From contig OX335642.1 in the NCBI GenBank assembly GCA_946894095.1, forward strand, positions 4,537,021 to 4,601,020: a stretch of 64,000 bases of DNA, given 5' to 3'. The notes under the pieces were generated by a model. It saw only the letters and a list, made by a program, of their open reading frames with translations. It ran no database searches and was not told where the DNA came from. The position numbers were made by a program, and so were the translations under genes. Source of the stretch: Incurvaria masculella. Its lineage: Eukaryota; Arthropoda; Insecta; Lepidoptera; Incurvariidae. Positions 21,600 through 32,625 of this stretch are shown here, piece by piece. Each line of letters opens with the position of its first letter. Within the stretch, counting starts at the first letter, position 1.

Positions 21600-22198
21600 A
21601 CACCACAATCAATTCCTCCACCCCCCAAACGCGCGAAAAACTCGAACTTTCGGACCTTCATAACTTAGAAACCAAACACCATTTTACAATGCCAACAGTC
21701 ATCAGACATCTAGTTTGATCAAATAAAGCTATTTTGAGCAAAATTTTTCATCTCTGACAAGAAATATGGGCGTGATCTTCTTTCCCTTTTTGTATGGGGA
21801 GATGAGCGGGTTAGGCCACCTTAAGGCGGCCATACAATAGCGTTTTAGACAATAACTTTGGAGGTGGATTACGCAATGATAAAGTAAGAACATCTTAAAA
21901 ATATTAGTCATCAGAAATAGCTTATTTAATCAAGATTTATGATCTATTTGGTTTTTGTTAGATTTTTGACTACAGCGGTCGTGGTTTACTTTTAGCTATA
22001 AGTCGTTTTGAAATTAAAATTTTCGTAAATCTTACCAAATCATACACTATGCACATTGTCTTTTTTGTGGACATGTTGCATCTTCCTCATCACGGAGCCT
22101 GTCTTATTCTTTGAAACAGAGAAGGTCCCAGAGCGCAACATCACGGTTTTGTACCGTGCCCGCGAATGAGTTAGGCCCGCCGGGTTGGGCCACCTTAA
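21600..22198. mobile_element. TTAA-2 element, rearranged
   Basis: The left part of TTAA-2 lies in inverted orientation at about 21600-21824 (ending GGCCACC-TTAA). It abuts the right two-thirds in direct orientation at about 21835-22198 (ending GGGCCACC-TTAA). One TTAA sits at the junction, 21821-21824. Confidence 0.7.
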
Positions 22199-22460
22199 AA
22201 GGGAAATATTGGGTAAAGCACCTCAGAACGTGTCACCGATTGGTCAACAAGGCAAAATGGTGTTAGTTCTTTCACTCACGCGGTAAATAGCATTGTATCA
22301 TTCACAACAATCATGTTTGAAATTCGAGTGTGTTGTTTGGCAGTGCAGCTGCTCGCACGATTTTCGTTCCGTTGTTTCCAAATGTTTTCTTTGCTATCTC
22401 GTTAAAAGAAAAGAGGAACATTTTAAAATACTAGGCAACATTTTGTGGTGGCAACACTAA

Positions 22461-22630
22461 TGCTGAGATTCATAAAGCTTGCTTCTGCTTGGCTAAGCCA
22501 AAGTATGCCTTCCGACTGTTAGTTTTGGCATAAAATGTATGGAACTAATGTCAAATTTGACAGTCGCAAGGTATACTCTCGGGTATACTTTGGTTAAGTC
22601 AAGAACGAGTGAAGTCTATGAATCTCAGCA
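22461..22630. mobile_element. Palindromic MITE (TGCTGAGATTC ends), copy 1
   Basis: Ends TGCTGAGATTCATA and TATGAATCTCAGCA, with an inner CTTGGCTAAGCCAAAGTATG arm. Relative of 23573-23712. Confidence 0.65.
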
Positions 22631-22799
22631 TGAGTAGCGGAAGGCGAGAAAATTCTTTGCCGGGAAGTGGTTGCTGGAAATTGGCTGGCTAGCGCTTCGC
22701 GATTGTTAATTAATATACTATTATGCCTGCGATGAATCATGAACACAATGAACACGGACAAAAACCCTTCTTTACGGTAAATAAGGAGTGACCCACTTA

Positions 22800-22892
22800 G
22801 CCCCGGTTGCACGAAGAGACAGCCGAGTTAATCAATGTTCTAACACGTCTGAACGTTGATTTAGATTTTTTGTCCTTTCGTGCACTCGGCCA
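22800..22892 (+). mobile_element. H-MITE, internally deleted
   Basis: Keeps both ends and flanking TTA but has lost about 66 bp of the interior. Its right-hand TTA overlaps the TTAA used by TTAA-1 copy B. Confidence 0.7.
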
Positions 22893-23371
22893 TTAAGGCG
22901 CTAGGACTGGCCAACTACTCGCGCCATACAAATGCACTTTTTAACAAATGTAATAATATGTAGTGAAACGCTTCAGAAAATCCAAATAGAACTCCAGACT
23001 GATAATGGATTGTTAATATTTTTTTATTCCATCATTTATTTAAATAATAATAAAAATAAAAAAGTTGATTTTTCTCATTAGAAATCTGAAAGTAATTCGA
23101 TTAATAGATATAAGCAAAAACAGCATATATGCATAAACAAAACATTCCATTTGCTATTAGATTTCTACATTTAGTCAAAAAAGTTCGGAAATGGACACCG
23201 TTTCCGCAATGTATTTTGTATAGAAAAAGGTAACATACATTAACGAAAATAGGTTGATTAATAGACAAGGAATCATATATTGTAAGAATGACACTTATAA
23301 TCGTCAGACTTAGTTAGTTAACTTGGGGTGCCTCGTCTAACTTTGCGATTTGGCTAGTACCAGGGCCTTAA
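22893..23371 (+). mobile_element. TTAA-1 MITE, copy B
   Basis: 479 bp between TTAA at 22893-22896 and 23368-23371. Slightly more diverged than copies C-E (for example GGTAACATACATTAACG). Confidence 0.85.
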
Positions 23372-23426
23372 TCTTTGTCGATCAAATTGCTTAACTTTTT
23401 AGTCTCATCCGTCAGTTGACTCTATG

Positions 23427-23742
23427 GATGAGATAAATAGTCGTAACTGAAACCTACTAACGAAAAGTAGTACTTGTGACGTCACTTTGAAACATTTTGT
23501 ACGGACTAAATCACACAGTAATGCAAAGTGACGTCACAAAGTACTACTTTTCGTTAGTCTTATGCTGAGATTCATAGACCTTACTCGTACTTGGCTGAGC
23601 CAAAGTATGGTTTCCTACTGTCAAATTTGTCCATACATTTTATGTCAAAACTGACAATCGAAAGACATACTTTGGTTCAGCCAAGTACGAGTAACGTCTA
23701 TGAATCTCAGCATTAGTTTCTGTTACGACTATTTATCTCAGC
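23427..23742. mobile_element. Palindromic MITE, host of a nested MITE
   Basis: The left arm GATGAGATAAATAGTCGTAAC...AACGAAAAGTAGTACTT...GACGTCACTTTG is matched by its complement on the right. The right arm is split by the element at 23573-23712. Confidence 0.75.
23573..23712. mobile_element. Palindromic MITE (TGCTGAGATTC ends), copy 2, nested
   Basis: Arms of almost 50 bp with few mismatches (TGCTGAGATTCATAGAC, TACTCGTACTTGGCTGA). Flanked by TTA on both sides (23570-23572 and 23713-23715), inside the right arm of the element at 23427-23742. Confidence 0.8.
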
Positions 23743-23984
23743 CTATGTCTTTACATTCTAAGCGTATGGGCCCTCCGCCTCCGCCACTGACGCACCGGGG
23801 GCCTATCTGCGCGTGCGTCACCTCGATCGGTTGCGGTGACGTCACGCTGCGGCAACTTTTCGGCCGCCGCTCGGCCCTGAATCGTTTTGAGCGCGTACTC
23901 GAGAAACCAATTTGCAATCAACGAACGCAATATTCAACAAGTGAAAATCACCATATTTGAAGTATGTAGTTCATTAGATATACC

Positions 23985-24340
23985 TAGCTCTGAGCCCGTA
24001 GCACGACTTCTACTTAAATTGGCGTTTAGTACGTTTTTAAATGTATGGATAATTCGATTATCCACCAACTTCCGCATACAGGGTGCAAGTTCGCCTCTAA
24101 CTGAAATGTGCCTGTTGCGCTAATTCGTTTAAATCAGTTTATAATAAATTGTGTACGCTTGTTCTGTTGGCTAACCTTTCGCCGTATACATACATATACG
24201 TTTACATTGCCATTTAAGCCATACATCATACTAATCGGTAGACCGAACTTATTTCCGGCACGTTGAAAAAGTAAAACTCCTACGGGTTTGACATTTTTAC
24301 GAAACTCGAAATTCCGTCAATTTAGGGGAAAACTCGGACT
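23985..24340. repeat. Diverged MITE-L copy
   Basis: CTTAAATTGGCGTTTAGTACG near the left and GTCAATTTAGGGGAAAACTCGG near the right echo MITE-L ends. The interior is only loosely similar. Confidence 0.4.
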
Positions 24341-24880
24341 ACACATACAGATCTTGAGGACCTTTGTACTCTTGTGATGTATTAATTATACCCGTAAGAA
24401 TTTATTTCAGCAACTTTCGTGTACCACAAAGCCTGATCACTATGACAAAAGCCTTCCTAAACCAATGCTATTCCAATGGAGAAACGCTTCTTATCGCACT
24501 GCACACGCACCGGCGCGTCTTTTGTGGTTCGATTTTAATCTTTGTCTATGGTCACAGAATAACGAATAGTGCTCTATGGTCATATGTGATAATGTGCATG
24601 CAATCCGTGATCAAAATTAAAAATGGAATGCCCGTTTTTTGTCACACGGGTTTATGCTAATTAAGTTTAAAAACAAGTTTATCTGCTTCGTTGAAAGAAC
24701 CTAGCTACAGACCTACACTCTCACTTTCCCGCCACCACGAACCACTTTCGCTTTCGTCGCATATGCGATTTACACATTCTTAACGAATGCCGAATGTCTA
24801 AGCTTGCTTGACACTTAATATATTTTTTCAAAGATTTTAGGGAAAAAAGGGATATGGAATCGCTCTGATCTGAAGCCTAA

Positions 24881-25039
24881 GCCCCGGTTGCACGAAGAAA
24901 CGGCCGAGTTAATCAATGTTCAAACACGTCACTTTTAGTGATCCGCAAAGAGTTCCTTCCATACTGTCCACACAAAGTGACGTGTTTGATCATACTTTGA
25001 CGTTGATTTTGTTTTTTTGTGCTTTCGTGCACTCGGCCC
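24881..25039 (+). mobile_element. H-MITE
   Basis: 159 bp with TAA at both flanks (24878-24880 and 25040-25042), supporting a TWA target duplication. Confidence 0.8.
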
Positions 25040-25374
25040 TAAGTCTGCAAAAAGATACCTCCACTTTCGAGCGTTAGCGTTGTTAGATAACCCCGGAAAC
25101 TTTGTATACATAAAAAAATCCATACAACAACAAAAAGGGATTGCTCGAACAATGACGGTTCCATTATGCCCTGTACTTTCCGTTATAGGACGGAATCAGG
25201 CGGAACGGCGTAGAAAAGCGCTCCAATCTGAACGCGAAGGAAAGAGATAAACGTCACTTTGACATTACACGAACAATAATCTACGTACAAAGCCAAGCTA
25301 TTTCTATCAAATTTTTTCTAAAGGTAGGTAGGTGATTTTATGGTTGACTTTTAATGGGGAAGAAAACTCAAAGC

Positions 25375-25853
25375 TTAAGGCGCTAGGACTAGCCAACTAC
25401 TCGCGCCATACAAATGCACTTTTTAACAAATGTAATAATATGTAGTGAAACGCTTCAGCAAATCCAAATAGAACTCCAGACTGATAATGGATTGTTAATA
25501 TTTTTTTATTCCATCATTTATTTAAATAATAATAAAAATAAAAAAGTTGATTTTTCTCATTAGAAATCTGAAAGTAATTCGATTTCTAGATATAAGCAAA
25601 AACAGCATATATGCATAAACAAAAAATTCCATTTGATTTTAGATTTCTACATTTAGTCAAAAAAGTTCGGAAATGGACACCGTTTCCGCAATGTATTTTG
25701 TATAGAAAAAGGAAACATACATTAACGAAAATAATTCGATTCCTAGACAAGGAATCATATATAGTAAGGATGACACTTATAATCGTCAGAATTAGTTAGT
25801 TAACTTGGGGTGCCTCGTCTAACTTTGCGATTTGGCTAGTACCAGGCCCTTAA
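25375..25853 (+). mobile_element. TTAA-1 MITE, copy C
   Basis: 479 bp between TTAA motifs, ending three bases before the TA that flanks the outer mariner. Confidence 0.85.
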
Positions 25854-26178
25854 TGTAATAGGTCGGGGAAAAAGTCTTTTCGCATTATAGTATGTATGAA
25901 CTTGTAATAAAATCTCTTTGGCTATATTATTTGTATCTGGCTGGTTTTGGTATCATTGAAAGTTTAAATTTTAAAGAACATAATTACAAATTCAAATTAG
26001 GAAAATGTGTGATTCTCATTTGTTTTTCGTACTGTCAAAATGAGTGAATCTAATGAAGAAATTCGATACATTTTAAAATTTTACTACAAAAAAGGTAAAA
26101 ATGCAACGCAAGCCGCGAAAAAAATTTGCGATGTTTATGGACCTAGTGCAGTGTCTGTGAGAGTAGCACAAATTTGGT

Positions 26179-26658
26179 TTAAGGCGCTAGGACTAGCCAA
26201 CTACTCGCGCCATACAAATGCACTTTTTAACAAATGTAATAATATGTAGTGAAACGCTTCAGCAAATCCAAATAGAACTCCAGACTGATAATGGATTGTT
26301 AATATTTTTTTATTCCATCATTTATTTAAATAATAATAAAAATAAAAAAAGTTGATTTTTCTCATTAGAAATCTGAAAGTCATTCGATTTCTAGATATAA
26401 GCAAAAACAGCATATATGCATAAACAAAAAATTCCATTTGCTTTTAGATTTCTACATTTAGTCAAAAAAGTTCGGAAATGGACACCGTTTCCGCAATGTA
26501 TTTTGTATAGAAAAAGGAAACATACATTAACGAAAATCATTCGATTCCTAGACAAAGAATCATATATTGTAAGGATGACACTTATAATCGTCAGACTTAG
26601 TTAGTTTACTTGGGGTGCCTCGTCTAACTTTGCGATTTGGCTAGTACCAGGCCCTTAA
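26179..26658 (+). mobile_element. TTAA-1 MITE, copy D
   Basis: Inserted into the outer mariner at the TTAA in AATTTGGTTTAAGCG. It ends at the TTAA shared with copy E. Almost identical to copy E. Confidence 0.9.
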
Positions 26659-27134
26659 GGCGCTAGGACTAGCCAACTACTCGCGCCATACAAATGCACT
26701 TTTTAACAAATGTAATAATATGTAGTGAAACGCTTCAGCAAATCCAAATAGAACTCCAGACTGATAATGGATTGTTAATATTTTTTTATTCCATCATTTA
26801 TTTAAATAATAATAAAAATAAAAAAAGTTGATTTTTCTCATTAGAAATCTGAAAGTCATTCGATTTCTAGATATAAGCAAAAACAGCATATATGCATAAA
26901 CAAAAAATTCCATTTGCTTTTAGATTTCTACATTTAGTCAAAAAAGTTCGGAAATGGACACCGTTTCCGCAATGTATTTTGTATAGAAAAAGGAGACATA
27001 CATTAACGAAAATCATTCGATTCCTAGACAAGGAATCATATATTGTAAGGATGACACTTATAATCGTCAGACTTAGTTAGTTTACTTGGGGTGCCTCGTC
27101 TAACTTTGCGATTTGGCTAGTACCAGGCCCTTAA
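26655..27134 (+). mobile_element. TTAA-1 MITE, copy E
   Basis: Directly follows copy D in the same orientation with a single TTAA between them, and is followed by another TTAA. A recent tandem pair. Confidence 0.9.
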
Positions 27135-27295
27135 GGCGCTAGGACTGGCCAACTACTCGCGCCATACTCGGTACTAGCCAAATCGCAAAGTTAGACGAGG
27201 CACCCCAAGTTAACTAACTAAGTCTGACGATTATAAGTGTCATTCTTACAATATATGATTCCTTGTCTAGGAATTGAATTATTTTCGTTAATGTA

Positions 27296-28580
27296 ATAGG
27301 TCGGGGGAAAAGTCTTTTCGCATTATAGTATGTATGAACTTGTAATAAAATCTCTTTGGCTATACTATTTGTATCTGGCTGGTTTTGGTATCATTGAAAG
27401 TTTAAATTTTAAAGAACATAATTCCAAATTCAAATTAGGAAAATGTGTGATTCTCATTTGTTTTTCGTACTGTCAAAATGAGTGAATCTAATGAAGAAAT
27501 TCGATACATTTTAAAATTTTACTACAAAAAAGGTAAAAATGCAACGCAAGCCGCGAAAAAAATTTGCGATGTTTATGGACCTAGTGCAGTGTCTGTGAGA
27601 GTAGCACAAATTTGGTTTAAGCGTTTTCAATCCGGAAATTTTGATGTCAAAGATGCACGTCGCTCTGGTCGCCCTATTACGGATAAAATTGATGCCATTT
27701 TTTAAAAAGTGGAGCAAGATCGGCATATCAGTAGTTACGACGTAGCTGAAGAACTAGGAATTGACCACAAAACAGTTTTGGCGCATTTGAAAAAAACTGG
27801 GTACACAAAAAAGGTCGATATTTGGGTACCTCACGAGCTCACTGAAAGAAACCTAATGAACCGTGTACTCATTTGTGATTCTTTATTACGACGTAATGAA
27901 ACCGAACCATTTTTGAAGAAGCTGATAACTGGTGATGAAAAGTGGATCACGTACGACAAGAACGTGCGAAAAAGGTCGTGGTCAAAGGCCGGTCAAGCTT
28001 CACAGACTGTGTCGAAACCCGGGTTAACTCGCAACAAGGTGATGCTGTGTGTGTGGTGGGATTGGAAGGGCATTATTCATTATGAGCTGTTACCACCAGG
28101 CAGGACCATCGATTCTGAACTCTACTGCGAACAACTGATGAGATTAAAGCAAGAACTTGAGAGAAAGCGGCCGGAATTAATCAACAGAAGGGGTGTGGTT
28201 TTTCATCATGATAACGCTAGACCTCACACATCTTTAGCCACTCAGCAAAAACTAAGAGAGTTTGGCTGGGAGGTGTTAATGCATCCGCCGTATAGTCCTG
28301 ACCTTGCACCTTCAGATTTCCACCTGTTTAGGTCTCTTCAGAATTCTTTAGGCAGTGTCAGGTTAACATCACGAGAGGACTGCCAAAACCACTTGTCGCG
28401 GTATATTGATCAGAAGTCCCAATATTTCTATAGCAATGGGATCATGTCCCTACCTACAAGATGGCAAAAAGTTATCGAACAAAATGGTACCTACATACTT
28501 TAGTTAAATGTAAATAAACCATATTAAAAAATGTTTTGAATTTTCTTAAAAAATGCGAAGAAACTTTTTCCCCAACCTAA
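27296..28580 (+). mobile_element. Inner mariner, near-intact
   Basis: 1285 bp with inverted ends ATAGGTCGGGGGAAAAGTC and, complemented, TTAGGTTGGGGAAAAAGTTTC. TA lies outside each end. The flanking TTAA-1 sequence (GTTAATG-TA and TA-TGTTTCC) is continuous in other copies as GTTAATGTATGTTTCC, which proves the TA target duplication. Confidence 0.95.
27478..28503 (+). pseudogene. Mariner transposase with a single nonsense codon
   Basis: Starts at ATG 27478 (MSESNEEIRYILKFYYKK). The N-terminal half has two helix-turn-helix units (QAAKKICDVYGPSAVSV; ISSYDVAEELGIDHKTV) with a GRP linker (RRSGRPIT). Then come WVPHELTERN and the DD34D catalytic set: D in TGDEKW, D in HDNARPH and D in YSPDLAPSD. The frame is open to TAG at 28501 except for one TAA at 27703-27705. 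There the sister copy at 29008 has GAA, so one G-to-T change separates this copy from an open 341-codon frame. No other lesion is visible. Confidence 0.92.
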
Positions 28581-29345
28581 TATGTTTCCTTTTTCTATAC
28601 AAAATACATTGCGGAAACGGTGTCCATTTCCGAACTTTTTTGACTAAATGTAGAAATCTAAAAGCAAATGGAATTTTTGGTTTATGCATATATGCTGTTT
28701 TTGCTTATATCTAGAAATCGAATTACTTTCAGATTTCTAATGAGAAAAATCAACTTTTTTATTTTTATTATTATTTAAATAAATGATGGAATAAAAAAAT
28801 ATTAACAATCCATTATCAGTCTGGAGTTCTATTTGGATTTGCTGAAGCGTTTCACTACATATTATTACATTTGTTATAAAGTGCATTTGTATGGCGCGAG
28901 TAGTTGGCTAGTCCTAGCGCCTTAAGCGTTTTCAATCCGGAAATTTTGATGTCAAAGATGCACGTCGCTCTGGTCGCCCTATTACGGATAAAATGGATGC
29001 CATTTTTGAAAAAGTGGAGCAAGATCGGCATATCAGTAGTTACGACGTAGCTGAAGAACTAGGAATTGACCACAAAACAGTTTTGGCGCATTTGAAAAAA
29101 ACTGGGTACACAAAAAAGCTCGATATTTGGGTACCTCACGAGCTCACTGAAAGAAACCTAATGAACCGTGTACTCATTTGTGATTCTTTATTACGACGTG
29201 AAAAGTGGATCACGTACGACAAGAACGTGCGAAAAAGGTCGTGGTCAAAGGCCGGTCAAGCTTCACAGACTGTGGCGAAACCCGGGTTAACTCGCAACAA
29301 GGTGATGCTGTGTGTGTGGTGGGATTGGAAGGGCATTATTCATTA

Positions 29346-30477
29346 CTAGCTGCGGTACCCGGCTCCGCTCGGGTTAGTGTCGGCTAAATTATCTCATGGA
29401 TAAAAAGTAGCCCACATGACTGGTCCAAAATAGGGTCAAACTGGTCCAGGACAATGTATCCATGTACCAAATTTAATCAAGATCGTTCGAGCCGAAATAG
29501 CATGATTTAATGAGAAACATCCAATAATTCCCATTTAGAGCTTCGTTGACGTTTGGTGGCTATTTAAAAAAAAAACATTTGCCGCGAGAACCTTTCTGCA
29601 CTTTCACTGCTACATTGCTTACCTAGTAAGTAACGTGTAACGTAGGTAAGTTTTGCGTGGACTCCAACCCACAGCCAGCCTCAACATCGAAAACAGTAAC
29701 CCAACTCGAACCTGACTGCTCCCAGAGATGCTATACATTGATAAAATACGCATATAAATCAGGTAAGTGGTTCGCATGTTATAAGACTTTAAGACTCACT
29801 ACTTACCCTTCTGGTAATGAAGCGTTATATTATGTAATCTATAAGTTTTTAGTAGAATCAGGCTAGACGTAGATACAATGCACATCTAAATCGAGTAATT
29901 GGTTCTCAAGGATTTTATTCTGTTGGTCGCTCCTCCGGCAATTTAGCGTGATGCCAAGTAGTCCTAAAGTTGCAGAAAATACCAAGCCGTACTTCAGTAA
30001 AAGTAAGCGCTGCCGCCGCAAAGCCGAGCCGTGCATAGCATTGCAGTTTGTATGACAGCCCCATCTTAGCGTAAGCGGAACTGAATTCTATTTAGCCAAT
30101 CCTAATTCCCGGGTAGTTAAATGTACATGTACTAAGTTTTACAAATCGCTAGTGCCTTGAAAACGGACACCAAACAGTCACGACGTCTGCCCTCCCCCCG
30201 CCGCCGCTCCCCGCCACCGCCCCCGGCTCCTCTCCCCCTAGTGTGAAGTATCGCTACCGGCATCGTTTTCGCAGCCCCGTGAAAGTTCTAAAGCCCATGG
30301 GCACATAAATTGTAGCCTATGTGTTATTCTGATGTATAAGCTATATTATTGTAAAGTTTCATTAGAATCCATTCAGTAGTTTTTACGTGAAAGAGTAACA
30401 AACATCCATCCATCCATCCATCCATCCATCCATTATTACAAACATTCCCCTTTATAATATTTATTAGATGAGCTGTT
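29346..30477 (+). mobile_element. RTE-like retroposon inserted in the outer mariner
   Basis: Starts CTAGCTGCGGTACCCGGCTC and ends with a TTTCATTAGAATCCATTCAG block, a (CATC)n tail at 30403-30434 and a short A/T-rich end. ATTA flanks both sides. The 5' TAGCTG-CCCGGCTCCGCTCGGG start and the AGTAGTTTTTACGTGA 3' block are typical of RTE-derived elements in moths. A fragment of the SINE body sits inside near 29605-29710. No reverse-transcriptase frame remains. Confidence 0.65.
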
Positions 30478-31415
30478 ACCACCAGGCAGGACCATCGATT
30501 CTGAACTTCTACTGCGAACAACTGATGAGATTAAAGCAAGAAGTTGAGAGAAAGCGGCCGGAATTAATCAACAGAAGGGGTGTGGTTTTTCATCATGATA
30601 ACGCTAGATCTCACACATCTTTAGCCACTCAGCAAAAACTAAGAGAGTTTGGCTGGGAGGTGTTAATGCATCCGCCGTATAGTCCTGACCTTGCACCTTC
30701 AGATATCCACCTGTTTAGGTCTCTTCAGAATTCTTAAGCCAGTGTTAGGTTAACATCACGAGAGGACTGCCAAAACCACTTGTCGCGGTATATTGATCAG
30801 AAGTCCCAATATTTCTATAGCAATGGGATCATGTCCCTACCTACAAGATGGCAAAAAGTTATCGAACAAAATGGTACCTACATACTTTAGTTAAATGTAA
30901 ATAAACCATATTAAAAAATGTTTTGAATTTTCTTAAAAAATGCGAAGAAACTTTTTCCCCAACCTATACATGTATGAGCGACCTCACCTTAAAAACGTCA
31001 AAACTGTCATTCATGTTATGATTTACGAATTTTTAGATGAAAGATGTAGGTACTCCGTGATGCAGTTAAAATAAGATTTAGAGGAAATAAAGCGCTTTTG
31101 TTTGTCTTCAAACTAATTTTAATGTAATTGACCAGCACAAAGTATGAAATGAAATATTAAAGGATGATTATAGGTTATGTTTTTGTGATATTTTCTTTCC
31201 CACGACTTCTTTTGATTAGCATTAGAAGAATTTATTTTCGGAATAACATGGAGAAAATTTAGGAATTTTAATTAAACATATGTATCTTAATATATAAAAT
31301 ATATTAAGATATAAGATTTAATAAAATTTTCAAATAAATTCTGTTTTATTTTGTATGGTATCTGACAGCTTTGACATATATTTTAGGTTAGGTTGTATTT
31401 AAACACCATTTATTT

Positions 31416-31712
31416 TTAGGGTTCCGTACCCTAGGGTACGGCACCAACGGAACCGTATTACTAAGCCTCCGCTCCGTCCGTCTGTCCGTCTGTCGCAGGT
31501 CTGTATCTCATGAACCGTAATAGGTAGTCAGCTGAAATTTTCACTAAGTGTGTATTTATTTTGCCGCTATAACAAAAAATAGGTAAAATTAAAAAAAAAA
31601 TAAGAATAAAGGGGGGCTCCCATACAAAAAACCGTTTTTTGTGTGATAAATCTTGTACGATGGTACGGAACCCTTCGTGTGCGAATCCGACTCGCACTTG
31701 GCCGGTTTTTTA
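31416..31712 (-). repeat. R1 repeat, near full length
   Basis: Both terminal hairpins are present. The AGGGTTCCGTACCCTAGGGTACG hairpin here has a mutated loop. Confidence 0.8.
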
Positions 31713-31971
31713 ACCTTATGGAGGATTTCGACGTGCAGATAGCACTGTCCAAATGGTGAAAATCTTATTCAAATATGACCAGTAATTTGCGAGATATTCG
31801 CATTTGATTACTCTCAAAACAGCACAATTTCCATAAATTTATTTCTTTACATTTATTATAAGTTTATTTGTCAAAAGTAATTTAAAAAAAGGATCGACAA
31901 TCGTTTAACATGCTGTATGTATACGTATAAAAGTGTTGTAATATAACATCACCCGATCATACAGAACTATT

Positions 31972-32487
31972 CATTCGCGGGCAAGGTACAAAACTGTGCT
32001 ATTGCGTTCTGGGACCTTCTTTGCTCCAAAGAAAAAGACAGGCTCCGTGATGAGGAGGATGCAACATGTTCAAAAGGCAGACAATGCGCATACTGTTTGA
32101 TTCGGTATGATTTACGAAAATTTTATTAACAAAAAGACTTATAGCTGAAAGTAAACCACGACCGCTGTAGTAAAAAATCAAACAAAAACCAAATTGATTA
32201 TAAATCTTCATGAAACAAGCTAGGTCTGATGACTAACCCTTTTAAGATGTTTTTATTTTATCGTTGAGTAATCCACCTCCAAAGTGATTGTATCAAACAC
32301 GCGAAAAATTTGAACTTTCGGACCTCATAGCTTAGAAACCAAACACTATTTTGTTTATTGGTCATTAGATATCTAGTTCGTTCAAATAAAGCTGTTTTGA
32401 ATATAATTTCGGATCTCTGACATGAAATATGCGCATGATATTCTTTCCACGTTTGTATGGGGAGTTGAGCGGGAAGGCCCACCTTAA
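31972..32487 (-). mobile_element. TTAA-2 element, truncated
   Basis: Its left end lies at 32487 (GGCCCACC-TTAA). The opposite end, with the GGGCCCGCCGGGTTGG block, is missing beyond about 31972. Confidence 0.7.
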
Positions 32488-32574
32488 AGGGATAAAAGCT
32501 AGCAGAGGTAAAGTCAAGAAACTTGTCGAATTGTTGTAGATTTTTTGTACAGTTTCTGGGTTTGTATGTTACCT

Positions 32575-32625
32575 GACGCCGCCGCCGCGCCGCCCCGACG
32601 CGACGCGACGCGACGCGACGACCTA
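32575..32625. repeat. GC-rich (GACGC)n short tandem repeat
   Basis: About five GACGC or GCCGCC units at the junction between TTAA-2 and SINE sequence. Confidence 0.6.

Larger units (their letters stand above)
27131..28925 (-). mobile_element. TTAA-1 MITE, copies F (stub) and G (inverted, split by mariner)
   Basis: A 38-bp left-end stub (27131-27168) is joined to an inverted copy that starts inside its end (GGTACTAGCC, 27171). The inverted copy is interrupted at TA by the inner mariner, resumes at 28581 and ends with GGCGC-complement and TTAA at 28922-28925, where outer mariner sequence continues. Confidence 0.85.
25858..30966 (+). mobile_element. Outer mariner, split by nested insertions
   Basis: The mariner starts with ATAGGTCGGGGAAAAAGTC after TA. 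It is present as three pieces: 25858-26182, 28922-29345 and 30478-30966, the last ending TTTTTCCCCAACCTA. The first break is at a TTAA in the N-terminal coding region, where TTAA-1 copies inserted. The second break holds an RTE-like retroposon. Rejoined, the transposase has an in-frame 42-bp loss removing 14 residues, including the first catalytic Asp of TGDEKW (29200), and a one-base insertion near 30506. The copy is dead. Confidence 0.9.

Noticed and set aside
21377..21661. Overlapping frames on both strands around 21.4-21.6 kb
   Set aside because: The region is a near-perfect palindrome, so both strands give mirrored frames.
25850..25858. TTAATGTA before both the outer and inner mariner, suggesting the outer one also sat in TTAA-1
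   Set aside because: The right flank of the outer mariner (TA-CATGTATG) does not continue as TTAA-1, so the match is likely chance or target preference.
25611..27080. Repeated 62-codon frames as genes
   Set aside because: They lie inside TTAA-1 MITE copies and are identical because the MITE was recently copied.
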